A DNA stretch of 64,000 bases from Plasmodium malariae (lineage: Eukaryota > Apicomplexa > Aconoidasida > Haemosporida > Plasmodiidae): assembly GCF_900090045.1 (NCBI RefSeq), contig NC_041788.1:1798001-1862000 (forward strand), written 5' to 3'. Below are positions 12,807 through 23,643 of the stretch, piece after piece. A model generated the notes under the pieces. That model saw only the letters and a program-made list of their open reading frames with translations. It made no database searches and had not been told where the DNA came from. Numbering within the stretch: the stretch's first letter is position 1; each line of letters begins with the position of its first letter. Position numbers and translations under genes: made by a program.

Positions 12807-13589
12807 TTGGGTAAAAGTTTTATGCTTAATGTAAGAAGAAAATTGGGATTTGATAAATGATAAGCGGGAAGTTGCGCGTACTGAGTGGGGAGTCGAAGAA
12901 TGGGCCTACTTAGCTAATTACGAGGCAAAAAGTTCAACGTATGCACTAGTTATTCAACTATTGTATAGCTCATCTTGGAGATAAACATATTCTTAGTAAA
13001 CCTTCTTAATATGTCCTTAATAAGAAAATGATAACCATCTGAAAATTATAGAGGTGCGATACTAAGTGATACGAAGGCAATTGTACTATACCCTTTTAAT
13101 AACATTTTGAAATTTAACCTTTTCCTTTTTTCAACAAAATGTATCATTACATGTAGAGTAAAAATATTTCACCTATATCATTTATAATTCGATGAAAGAA
13201 GAACTTTTAAATTCTCATTCCAGTGTGAAAAAATAAAAGAATAAAAATTTAATTGTTTTCCACATATATATATATATATAATATATGTATGCTCGTAAAT
13301 ATAAATATATATCTTGTACTGAATAAACCCCTTAACAACAATCGTCACCTTCTTTTTTAAGTGGCGTTCCTTTATTTTTAATTAATTTTTTTCAAAAGTT
13401 TAAATATATATTATAATTTCAATTTTAAATTGTAAAGCATATATGCAGGTGCATAGTTCATTAAAATTTTTCTTCATCTTTAATAAACAAATAAATTTTT
13501 ACTGTGTCAAAATAAAGGAAATGTTGTAAGCACAAAAATGGAGAGGACTATGACAAATGAGAAGGCACATATAAACACACAAACATATG

Positions 13590-13632
<43 letters not shown>

Positions 13633-13768
13633 TTATCGAATGGTTCCTCGACATTCAACAAAAAAAATCAAATTTTGTTTTACACTAAAATGTTATACAC
13701 TTAATTATGTACATACACATATATATATACATATTCACGCACAAATTAATATATATATCATTGACGGT
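12807..13768. other. Intergenic region upstream of the SET-domain gene
   Basis: 12807-13080 is less AT-rich and probably 5' leader or promoter of the SET gene. 13590-13630 is a (TA)n run. No family-like coding frame seen. Confidence 0.5.
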
Positions 13769-15634
13769 TTAAAGGGGACTCTTTATCATATCTATGGGCA
13801 TTGCAAAAGATTCGTGTATGTGTTTTAGCCTTCGCAGAACGTGTTCGAAATATTGAGGAAACACTGCATTATCATAGAGTACACATTTTCGCTTTGCTTT
13901 CTTCTTGTAATAATTAACATTATAATATATAAGTGATAAGGCGCATAAGGAAAAGAAGGTGTGGAATGGGTCCGTTTCTTTGTATGTTAATTGTTCCTCT
14001 TGGTAATAATTAAAATTTTCTTTCTTAAAATTATTTTCATTTTGTTCTACTCTTGAAAATCCACCATTATTTCTATCCTGACATTTCAAAATAAAATTTA
14101 TTAAAATATTCACATTAAATAGTTCACTTAAATTAGTTTTCAAAGAAACTAAACTACCCAAAACCCACCATGCATAACAAACATCATGATCTTTTCCTAC
14201 TCTTCCATTAATGCCAAAATTTTCATATCTATCACATAGCCATCTAAAAATTTAAAAAAAAATAAAAAATAAAATAATACTAATAACAAATTAATGATGC
14301 ATAAAATTATCATTAATGTAAATGTAACCAGTTTACTTCCCTCATTCAAAGGTTAAAACGTTGCATCCTCACAAATGCACATTTATATATATGCATAAAC
14401 GTACACTTCTACGTGAACATATGTGCAGGTGACATATATTCATAACCCTATTCTTATACCTAATTAATCTCCTTTTTAATAGTCTGTTCTCTAAAAAATA
14501 ATTTTCATAACTTTTTCCCTTCAACAAGTTTAAAGAACTAATTGCACAAAATGTCGTTCCTGCATGAGATTCTGACCCTGGAAGGCTTGAAAACCCTCCA
14601 TCTATGTTAAAACAGCTTGAAATCCATTGTGTACATTTCTCCTTATATTTGTATATATGTATATTTATATTCCTTTTCTTCAATAAAAGTTTTATAAAAT
14701 ATAAAATAGCTAATGAACAAAACATGAAACGCATATCACCATCAAAACGATATCGTAAACTATTCAAAGAAAAATAAAAAAATCCTCTGTCAGCATCGAA
14801 AATAAAATATATAAAATTATATATCTCTAACAAAATTTTCGTACTTATGTCATCTTCACTGGTTTTATTTAATAGAAACAAAATCTGAATAGCACTTAAT
14901 GTGGATATTACATTTGCTTCGTATAGGAATTTTTTATTGCAAGGACTAAAGCCTCTTACGATAAATTTTTTTTTTTTTTTTTTTTTTTCTGAACAAGACA
15001 AGTTATTCATTGATTTATTTAATTTTACATTAATTTTGCTAAAGGGTCTTTTTTTAGACGTTGTTTCTTCACCGTCATTGATCAACTTAGAGTGTTTAGG
15101 TTCTCTCATTTTGCTGCTATTTTCTTCACTATCTATATCAATATTATTAATATTTTTTACTTTCTCAGAACAATTTTTTTCCGTAGAATCATGGATAATT
15201 CTTGTGCGTTCCAATTTTTTTCTTTTTGTATAACTTTTTTTATCAAAATTGTTATCATATTTAGATGTATTAATTATATTATGAACATCTTCATTTGATA
15301 AAAGATACTTTTCTTTTTTTAAATTGTAAATATATTTTTCCTTAATTTTTTTTTTTTCCAAACATTGCATAACTAATATGTATATTAACTCTATTATGTT
15401 GTTATCTAATACTTCGTTCAAATTTCTTCTATCTTTGTTTATTATTGAAAGGCCGCTAAGTACCCAAAAAACACCACTCAGAAACAGGGACTCGTATTTG
15501 TTAGATGATCTACTCTCATTATATGTTTTTCCTAATTTTTCAGTTATCGTGTTTAGAAAATATTTCTCATGCAGGTTTAGGTCAAGTTCCTCGTTTAAAA
15601 GTCCGTACATGTTATAACCCATGCAAATAAGCAA
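13769..15634 (-). CDS. Protein geranylgeranyltransferase, beta subunit
   Basis: Beta subunit of a heterodimeric protein prenyltransferase that attaches C20 isoprenoid to C-terminal cysteines of small GTPases. Exons 15634-14460 and 14243-13769 join at AG|A TGG, about 549 residues. The alpha-alpha barrel motifs are [37 protein letters not shown] (zinc ligands Asp and Cys) and [17 protein letters not shown] (zinc ligand His). [29 protein letters not shown] and DPFHT resemble the Rab (type II) enzyme. [10 protein letters not shown] resembles type I. A Lys/Asn/Ser-rich insertion of roughly 100 residues (about 115-220) interrupts the barrel. Synteny recall gives a type I annotation in P. falciparum, so the subtype is unsettled. 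Confidence 0.88.
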
Positions 15635-15802
15635 AGGGATATGTGTGTCCGTGGAAGTAGATGTGTAAATATATGAAATGGTGATAGTAGCCGTTGTAGC
15701 AGTTATGATAGAGCAAACAATATGTTACGTGATGACTTGCTGTGTTAGAAGAAAATATAGTGGGGTATTAAGTATAAGAAAAAAAAAAAAAAAAAAAGGC
15801 GC

Positions 15803-16393
15803 TTAAAAAATGTATATTATGTCGTAAGATAGGGTCCAAAACAAAATAAAGGTCTAAAAAAAGGGGGGGGGAAAAATATATATTTATATATACATATATT
15901 TACATACATATACATGTATGCTCATATATACGCACATATATGCGCGATGTAATTAAACATTTAAAAAAAGAATGCAAAAAATTTGACACGTAAATATCCA
16001 CGTACGTACATATTCCTAAACGCGTTCGCAAATCAAAAATATGTGTATATTCATCTATTATGTTACTATTAATCCACTAAAGAAATCACCGACAAAGATA
16101 TCTGACTTTTTTAAAAAAAAGGATTTAAAACTAGTCCTAATATGAAAGAAGGTCATTAGTGTACCTATTAGAGTAAATATAGAAAACAAGAGAAAACCAT
16201 AAATACCTTGAACTCCCAAAATTCCAACTGTAATTCCACCAATTATCCCATAAAATTGTTTACTCAGAATCAATGAATTTTTATTATGTTTAATTATATT
16301 CTCATTATACTGATTGTCGTCTGCTAATTTTAAGTCCAAACTAGTTTTTAAATTAACTTCCTTGTTTTTAATGGTGTTTTCCTTTGTTTCCAT
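15803..16393 (-). CDS. EMC6: ER membrane complex subunit 6 (EMC6)
   Basis: Subunit of the ER membrane insertase complex. Exon 1 (16393-16067) encodes a soluble N-terminal tail, then LSKQFYGIIGGITVGILGVQGIYGFLLFS, matching the EMC6 core helix pair, then FFLKKSDIFVGDFFSGLI. Read straight through, it would stop after two codons and lack the last helix. A donor at GTAACA and an acceptor after the T-rich tract give exon 2 (15853-15803), 51 nt, encoding TFILFWTLSYDIIYIF and a stop. This matches the family's C-terminal FWT(L/F) helix, so the splice is well supported by homology. The total is 125 residues, close to the usual 110. The N-terminus is slightly longer than in animals. Confidence 0.88.
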
Positions 16394-17832
16394 TATTTAA
16401 AAGAAAATAAAAAAGTTATACTTATCTGTTACCTGTAATTTGTTCCTTATATTTTTTCTAATTTAATATTATAATGCATTTGATCCTGGTATAATTATTC
16501 TATTTTTATTATGTAGATATAATAAAAAAAATTAATATATATATGTTATAAAAATAGTTCCAAACAATGTCATTGCAAAGCTCACGTAATTAAATATTCA
16601 AAAATAGTATACTTTTTTTTCACTTATATATTTTAATAAAATTTTAATAATATTAAACTGTATTTAATTTTATACCCTAAAAGAAAAGGAGGAATACCAA
16701 ATTACATGTGTACAATAAGTTACAATTTTATATTTTTTAAATAAAGTGAAATTAAATCGAGTACTTTCAAAAAAAAAAAAAAAAAAAAAAATTTCTAAAA
16801 ACTTATATATTTAAAAAACAAAATTTTTTATGCGAATTCTTATGAAATTATAAATGTAACAACATATTCACAGTTTCTTAAAAATATATAAATTGAAGAA
16901 CATTTAAAAGATATTTTCTTTTTTTTCCCTTTAAGATAATTGTATATAAATATTGCTCAGAATGAATAATCAGTTCTTAAGTCAAACCGTTAAAGTCTAA
17001 AAGTACACCAAAAAAAAAAAAAAAAAAAAGTAGGAGGTTGCTTCTTTCTTTTTTTAAATTTACATTTAAAAAAAAAAAAAAAAAAAAAATAAACAAATAA
17101 ATAAAAGTTCAATAATAACATATTAGGATGTAAATTTAAAAATTGCAATAAATGTAGTAATACTATCATCAAATGGTGAATGATAAAATAAAGGTATTTA
17201 GTCTTTTCATTATCACTATTGAAAATGTACTTAATGATATATACAGAATAAATGAAAAAAACAACATACTTTTTTTCTCTTTCAAACGTGTAGATACACA
17301 CATTTATTAGCTTACTGAAAATTTAAATACAGCATATAATAATAAGAGGTAGTTAAGGCCTATCTGCTTAAAAGATGGTTTAGCGTATACGTGCACATGC
17401 GCAAATGTAAGGATATGTATATATTATATATATATATATATATATGTATGTTTATACGCATAAATCTTTGCGTTCTTTTTGTATATTATATGTCATTACG
17501 CAGAGATGTGGATAAATAAAATAAGGTTACTTGCCAAATTTATGGAAACTATGAATGAACTTAAATTGAACTCCTTTCCCTTTAATTTTTCCATTTTTAT
17601 TTTTGTTTTCCCTTTTCATTTTAATATCACTATTATATTTTTATTTTGTCTGTAATATAAAATTGTATACTTCATATATATATATATATATATGCATACG
17701 ATTAAACGCCCACATATATATATATATATATATATACATAAACACATATATACATATATATTGTGGCATGTCGTTCGTCCCCCTTCTTGCAATTAACATT
17801 GCCTTTTACTATTATTTTTTGTTGATGTAAAA
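16394..17832. other. Divergent intergenic region
   Basis: Shared upstream sequence of EMC6 (minus) and the secreted-protein gene (plus). It contains poly-A runs near 16770, 17010 and 17070 and (TA)n tracts near 17430, 17680 and 17715. No supported gene. Confidence 0.5.
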
Positions 17833-19053
17833 ATGTTAAGAATGCACTTAGTATCTTTGTTTATTCTTTTCTACCTTCCGTTCATCATAAAATGTTTTGC
17901 TACTAATTCTTATAACAAGAATGCCGTACATGATTGTTCTAGTCTTTTTTGCTCGTATGATAAACTAACAAATATATACGAAAATTCCAAATTTATCTTA
18001 GCAGAATTAGAAAATATACTATATGATGTGAGGGACGAAAGAAACTTAAATAAGTCAGGTTAAAATTTTGAAAATTTTTTTGTCACATTAAATTGAAGAA
18101 AGTGCGTACATGTATGTGTTTATGTATGTACGTGTTTATGTATGCATGTATGTATGTATGTATACTTGCTTTCAATCCCAACTACACATATGTACGTGCA
18201 CACATAATTACAAATTGCTTGAAACGCTGCTAGAACATGAGTACAATAAAAAATTAGACCTTGAAATTAAATTTTCTACCAATGAGGATTATGAGGATTT
18301 GTCACATATATCCTCAGATAAAGAATATGAAAATGAAAGTAGATATAGGGAACCTGTTCCTTATATAACTATTAGTAGAATGGATGAAGGTTCGTTTTTC
18401 TTTTTTCGTTTTTTATTTCTTTCATTTTTCTTATATATTCTTGTTAATTATAATTAAATTTATATTTCTTTAAAAATAAAAATAAAAGTTATAAAAGCTT
18501 CATATTATTCTATTATTTTTTTTTTTCCTAAACATATTCTCAGATGATTTTGAAAATTCCGTATTAGTAATAAAAAGAAAAAAAAAAAAAAAAATCTGAC
18601 AGCGTTGATAATTCACGGGAATATATTAAAATACTCCAAATTAAAAATATAACTTAGTAAACATAAGAGTAAAAAGAAAAAAGAAAAAGAAAATAATACT
18701 AAGTTTTTCTCTCCTCATAATATTTTAAAATGAACTTTCTATTCCTTTTTTTACACGATATCTTAAGAATGATTATGCTAGTAACTCGGAAAATGCAGTG
18801 AATAGACCCTTAACAAACGAAGAGGAAATGGATATTGTTTTCTCGAGAATACGAGAAGTATGCATAAAATAATCATTTCTATTATTAGCAATTCATATAA
18901 TAAGTATGTGGATAAAATTTATATACTTGTGTTTAAACACATACATATAAGTGAGCTTAGATATAACCACATCCAATTGTTTATATGTGATATCAGCTTG
19001 AAGAGCAACAAAAACGTTTTAAGGAGGAAAATAGGTCCGCGGAAAAAAAATGA
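17833..19053 (+). CDS. Conserved secreted protein, five exons, unknown function
   Basis: Exons 17833-18058, 18234-18389, 18544-18566, 18768-18857 and 18997-19053 keep phase throughout and give about 183 residues. The protein opens with a clear signal peptide (MLRMHLVSLFILFYLPFIIKC). A short Cys-containing segment (HDCSSLFCSYDKL) follows, then acidic, helix-prone sequence (STNEDYEDLSHISSDKEYE; PLTNEEEMDIVFSRIRE) and a charged tail beginning LEEQQKRFKEENRS. The third exon is only 23 nt and its donor could instead be six bases earlier, with the same phase. No family is recognised. It could be an ER, secretory or apicoplast lumenal protein. A coding-like stretch just downstream (19300-19425) may be an alternative last exon. 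Confidence 0.6.
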
Positions 19054-19724
19054 AAAAACGAAATAGGAATTATATATACAAAAATAAAACTACCATAAAA
19101 AAATATTGTAAAATGTAACGGAATAATATAAAAGGATATTAAAAAAAAATTTTTTTTTTTTTATATGAACATCCTATCAAATTTTTATTTAATCTGTTAT
19201 TTATTGAAAATTATAAATACTCCTTATTAAATGAAAAAAACACAAAATATGACTTATTTCTGATTTCTATTTAATTCTTTTCATGTGGAAACGTTCATAT
19301 CGTGATACAGAAAATACAATTTGAAAAGGTATTTAAGGTAAAAAGGACGAACCCCATATATGATTATAAATTAGAAAAAAAAAGGTATGGCCCCTTAAAT
19401 ATGCGATTTCATCGATCTCAGCATTTTTTAAAAATGTATGCATACACACACATGTATATATATATATATATATATGTTCACATTTGCTTATTTCATTTAT
19501 TTTTTTACGTTTATTTTATTTTTTTCTGTTTTTTATGAACCGCATAAAATGTTAGGTGAAGACAAATTAAAATAGATGCGATATCTTTAACATAAAATGA
19601 CAATATTAATTAGTTTCTCTTGACAATTTTTTTTTTTTTTTTTTTTTTTTTTCTTTTAAATTAATTACATAAATAATGAATGCGCAAAATAATTAATTTT
19701 AAAAAACTTAAAAAAAAAGAAAAA
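19054..19724. other. Intergenic region with a coding-like segment at 19300-19425
   Basis: Mostly AT-rich, with a T tract at 19629-19652. On the plus strand 19302-19430 reads IQKIQFEKVFKVKRTNP and continues with balanced composition (YDYKLEKKRYGPLNMRF). No start codon or partner exon fits clearly; see findings. Confidence 0.4.
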
Positions 19725-20854
19725 TTAATGTGGAGTAGGCACATAACCATCTACATAAAAATTTCTTGTCATAGGCGGTAACATTACTTTCATTCCATCT
19801 AGTTCTTTTGTTAGCTTAACTTGACAACCTAATCTAGAACTATAAAAGGAAAAATGAGTTCACACAAATAATAGTATAAAAGTGGAGTATTATCCATAAC
19901 AGTGGTGATGTTCACCATTAACTGTTGTCCACAAATGTGATATAGGCCGCTTGTGATATATGTATATATATATATATATATGTGTGAATATACAGATATG
20001 TGTTCACAATATTACGTTTCAGTTATACAAGGAGCTAACTCCAACATATCAATTTCGTTATCTAAAGCTTCCGGCAGAAGGTCATAAAACTTTTCTTCAA
20101 TTATTACATGACAAGTAGAGCATGCACAAAAACCTTCACAAGCACCTTTAAAGGTAAAAAGGATAAAAAAAAAATATCAGTTTGATAAGGCGACATATAC
20201 ATGAATATATCTATATATCTATATCTATATATATATATATATACATATACAAATATATACATATATGTACACATATGTGCGTATATGTTAAATGGCAGTA
20301 TTTTTCACTGGGTTAATATAATAGTTTACCCTCCATATTTATTTTATTTTCATGAGCAACTTTTAATATACTATCTCCTACTTTTGCTTTGACTGTTTTT
20401 TCATAATTGTCTTGACTTACAAATGTTACATTACTTGAGAAGGTTGAAGAAAAAAAAAAAATAAATAAAATATATTTTTTACAAATAATTTAATTGCATA
20501 TATGCAATGAATTAACAAAAAGTAAATAGACTATAATACTCACATAAACGTTGTAGGTATGTATGCATAGATATATATATATATATCTTCTATGTTTACA
20601 CATTTAGGCCTTAATAGCTTACATTTCATCAAAATTTTGTGTCGTGAAAGTTTTGATAAATTTAAAATAAATATAATTATTTTCAATCTTATTAAATAAA
20701 ACCCTTTTTAGTGTATTATTTTTTCTGAGAAAACTAAACTCTACAAAGGGTAAAATTATGCATTGGGTTTATATGTATGGGCGTGTAAATATGTATATAT
20801 ACATATGAATGTCTTTTTTTTTTTAATTTTTATAATCCTTTTACTTGTAATCAT
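19725..20854 (-). CDS. Mitochondrial adrenodoxin-type [2Fe-2S] ferredoxin
   Basis: Electron carrier of mitochondrial Fe-S cluster assembly. Five exons reconstructed by phase and homology: 20854-20845 (only 10 nt: ATG ATT ACA A), 20740-20623, 20433-20330, 20145-20016 and 19839-19725, giving 158 residues. The N-terminus is a basic mitochondrial presequence ([20 protein letters not shown]). The ferredoxin fold follows: [20 protein letters not shown], then the cluster loop [13 protein letters not shown] (C-x5-C-x2-C) and the fourth ligand in [16 protein letters not shown]. The C-terminal motif [15 protein letters not shown] ends the protein. The acidic helix [17 protein letters not shown] matches the adrenodoxin partner-binding region. 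The class is unambiguous and distinct from the plant-type apicoplast ferredoxin. Confidence 0.9.
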
Positions 20855-22085
20855 TTTCCTGTTCCTCCTTCCTTTAATTTGAAATACGTTTTCTTATAAT
20901 TACATACATGTATAATCACATATAATCTCTTATGTAATTATGTACTTTTAATTTATAATTTTTTATCTTGTCCATCGTAGTCCCTACATGTATTCTATAT
21001 TAATTATTACGTTGTAAAAAAAAAAAAAAATCGTTATATACTTTCTCCAAATGTATCATTTGTTTTATAATAATACACTAATGGAAAAGAAAGAAAAAAA
21101 CAAAAAGGGGAAAAGGAAACGTTCGTAAAATATTAATTTAAAAAAAAAAATAAAGTTTCTATTAAACAATCGACTTTTGTTATACAAATAACAAATTTTA
21201 ATAAAAAAAAAAAAAAAAAAAAAAAAGATTGTTATATGGTTTGATATATGTAATTGATTTTTACTTAACTGTTCTTTTTTTCTCCATATGCCTTTAAAAA
21301 TTAATATTGTAAATTTTTATTTTTTACATCTTTTATATAGGCTACAACAAATGCTCAATTTGTTAAGTCCCTAACACAGGTGCGAAATAAAAATTACCTC
21401 TATATAATATCTTTCTTTTTTGTTTTTTTCATTCCATTACAATTCTTTAAATTTTTTAATTTTAAAGTTTTAATTTTAAAGTTTTAATTTTAAAGTTTTA
21501 ATTTTTTCTTTGATCAATTATAAATTGTTATCTTTATATGTCATTTTTTAACATGATATAGTTCTTTCATTTTTCATACATGTAAGAAGTATATGCAGAA
21601 AATATAAGGACTTATGAAAGAATATATGTATATATATATAAATACATTCGTACATATATATGTATAAATTCTATTTTATTTTATAATTACACCAAGAGGT
21701 GTGTTAGCCTTAATAGGCAAAAGCACCTACAATAATATATTAAATTCAAAAGGAACAAAAAAAAAAAAAAAACTTTCTATTAATATAATAATTACTGTGA
21801 AGCTGGAAAAATAAAGTAAAAATATGCCAAAACACAATAAAACAAACATAAACTAAATAAAACAAAACCGAACAATTTTTTTTATTTTAATATTCCTCAT
21901 TTCAAGGGGTGTTTGTACATTATATTGTAAAACCGAGTAAATGTGAAAAAAATAACAAGCGTCTTAAGACCCAAAATACCTCAAAAACGACGAATATATG
22001 TATATATAATAATAATTATTCGAAAACGTTTATAAGTACAAATATGTAAATAGCATATACATATATATATATATAAAAGAAAAAA
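20855..22085. other. Divergent intergenic region with an exon-like 39-nt segment
   Basis: Upstream of both ferredoxin (minus) and the ABM-like gene (plus). It contains three and a half tandem 14-bp units (TTTTAATTTTAAAG) at 21453-21505 and poly-A near 21200 and 21757. A 39-nt segment at 21342-21380 is flanked by a T-rich acceptor ending in AG and a GTGCGA donor; it may be a 5' untranslated exon. Confidence 0.45.
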
Positions 22086-22550
22086 ATGATAGGAAAAATA
22101 TTCGATAATGCCTTTCGAATACGTACTTACAATAGATTTGTTTGTTTCATTATTGGAGGAGCATTTACATATAGTCTAGCAAATCCTGATATAGATACAG
22201 TATATGAATTTTTCCCTATTTTTAAACAAAATAAATACGCATATTTAACATTTTTAGAAGTCAATGAAAATCATAGCAAAGTATTCGAAGAAAAGCTTAA
22301 GGACCTATGTAGATTTTGTCAAAAGCAACCAGGTTATTTATACACAAAAATAATTAAAAGAAAAAATAACTTAGACAATTTAAGTAAGTATATTATTGTT
22401 TCTACTTGGTTAAAAAGTGAAAATTACCTATTAGCATGTAATAGAATGTATGGACAAATATTAATTAACAATATTCAAAGTTATGCGAACTACAATTCCT
22501 ACTTATATAGAATTGTTGTGGATGATTCGGATTACTTGCCCCCTTTGTAA
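22086..22550 (+). CDS. Membrane-anchored ABM-like (dimeric alpha/beta barrel) protein
   Basis: Single exon, 154 residues. A basic N-terminus (IFDNAFRIRTYNR) leads into one hydrophobic helix (FVCFIIGGAFTYSLA, about residues 18-33). A domain of about 95 residues follows with the pattern of antibiotic-biosynthesis-monooxygenase (ABM) folds: strand YAYLTFLEV, helix KVFEEKLKDLCRFCQKQPGY, strand LYTKIIKRK, and strand YIIVSTWLKSENYLLACNR. ABM-fold proteins include haem-degrading IsdG types, quinol monooxygenases and small stress proteins. The PGY turn and the aromatic W in the last strand are typical. No catalytic assignment is possible from sequence alone. The leader could direct it to the mitochondrial inner membrane or the ER. 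Confidence 0.7.
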   Translation: MIGKIFDNAFRIRTYNRFVCFIIGGAFTYSLANPDIDTVYEFFPIFKQNKYAYLTFLEVNENHSKVFEEKLKDLCRFCQKQPGYLYTKIIKRKNNLDNLSKYIIVSTWLKSENYLLACNRMYGQILINNIQSYANYNSYLYRIVVDDSDYLPPL

Positions 22551-22843
22551 CCTTAAGTGGGGACGCTACAATTTATGTTATATATATATATCACGATCAA
22601 TTTAGAAATATTACGAATACCATTTTTTGAAATTATTTTTTTTTTTTTTTTATAAAACTCATTTGAAAAAAATGCGTTTCATTTATCAAGAAATTTGATG
22701 AACTTTTTTAATTTGAAAATATATCCATATATATGTACATAATAATAATAATAAATTTTCGTTTGTACCGGATGATCTAAATTATTCACATCCCCATTAT
22801 ATTATTTATTTTTTTATCACCCCTTATAGCAGTACAACATAAT

Positions 22844-23139
22844 TTAACACATAATAAAACATTTCAAAAGAACTTTACATTTTTCTTCATTTGTCCCCTT
22901 TTCATAGTTCACCCTATGTAAACCTTGTTTAGTTTTATTAAACTCCTTGTTTTTCCCACATAAATGTATGTGTGTACATACACACACAAAACATATATAT
23001 ATACGCACAGTAAAATCCTGAGTGTAGTCGCATATTTTATATAAAAGGTTATAAAACAGTGCAAAACTTTGTTCTATCAACAAAAATAATTTTACAATAA
23101 AATATAAAATATACCTGCTTTATCATCGTTCTTAACATA
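22844..23139 (-). CDS. Candidate spliced gene, unknown, first exon not located
   Basis: Three exon-like blocks on the minus strand join in phase with GT/AG borders: 23139-23115 (YVKNDDKA+G), 23073-23009 (EQSFALFYNLLYKICDYTQDFT) and 22945-22844 (beginning EFNKTKQGLHRVNYEKG and ending LLKCFIMC, stop). The joined 63-codon reading is amphipathic and not homopolymeric, unlike ordinary intergenic translation here. The start is missing. A plausible first exon is the ATG near 23212 (MKRANKLFFYN), but its donor GTCTAC is poor and the intron would be only about 41 nt. I recognise no family. It sits convergent to the ABM-like gene's 3' side and upstream of the gene at 23644. It may be real and overlooked, or chance. 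Confidence 0.35.
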
Positions 23140-23643
23140 CTATTTGTTATTATTTAAAATTGTTGAATAGCTGTGTAGACGTTATAAAAAAATAGTTTAT
23201 TAGCTCTTTTCATGTAAACTGCTTATTTTAATATAGGGAAAAACGAAATATAGCTATGTTTTCAAAATAACATATATATTTTTTGTTTCTGTAATTTTTA
23301 GTAGTGTACATACATCATGCTTTAAACAATGAATGAGTACATATGTATGTGTACAAGTATGTGTGTGTGAATGTGCACATATATTTGTTTGGATATGTCA
23401 AAAGTTATATTGCAATTTCACTAAATGGAAAAGAACAAAAATACAGAAACATCCGTATGAAATTTTTTTTAGATATAATTATATAAAAATTCATTAGACA
23501 CATTAATTTTATACAGTTCAATTTTTTTAATTTTATTCTAAACTTCTTCAATAATATAAATTATTATATTCACAAAACAAGAGTTAGAAGGAAAAAGCTA
23601 CAAAATACACTTTTATTTATTATTTTGAAATAGTAAAGCAAAT
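23140..23643. other. Intergenic region upstream of the 23644 gene
   Basis: Probable promoter and leader of the plus-strand gene at 23644, possibly shared with the candidate minus-strand gene. No other coding signal apart from the possible first exon near 23212. Confidence 0.45.

Noticed and set aside
16990..17301. 103-codon minus-strand frame
   Set aside because: Phe-rich from poly-T/poly-A tracts, no family resemblance or splice partners; treated as intergenic.
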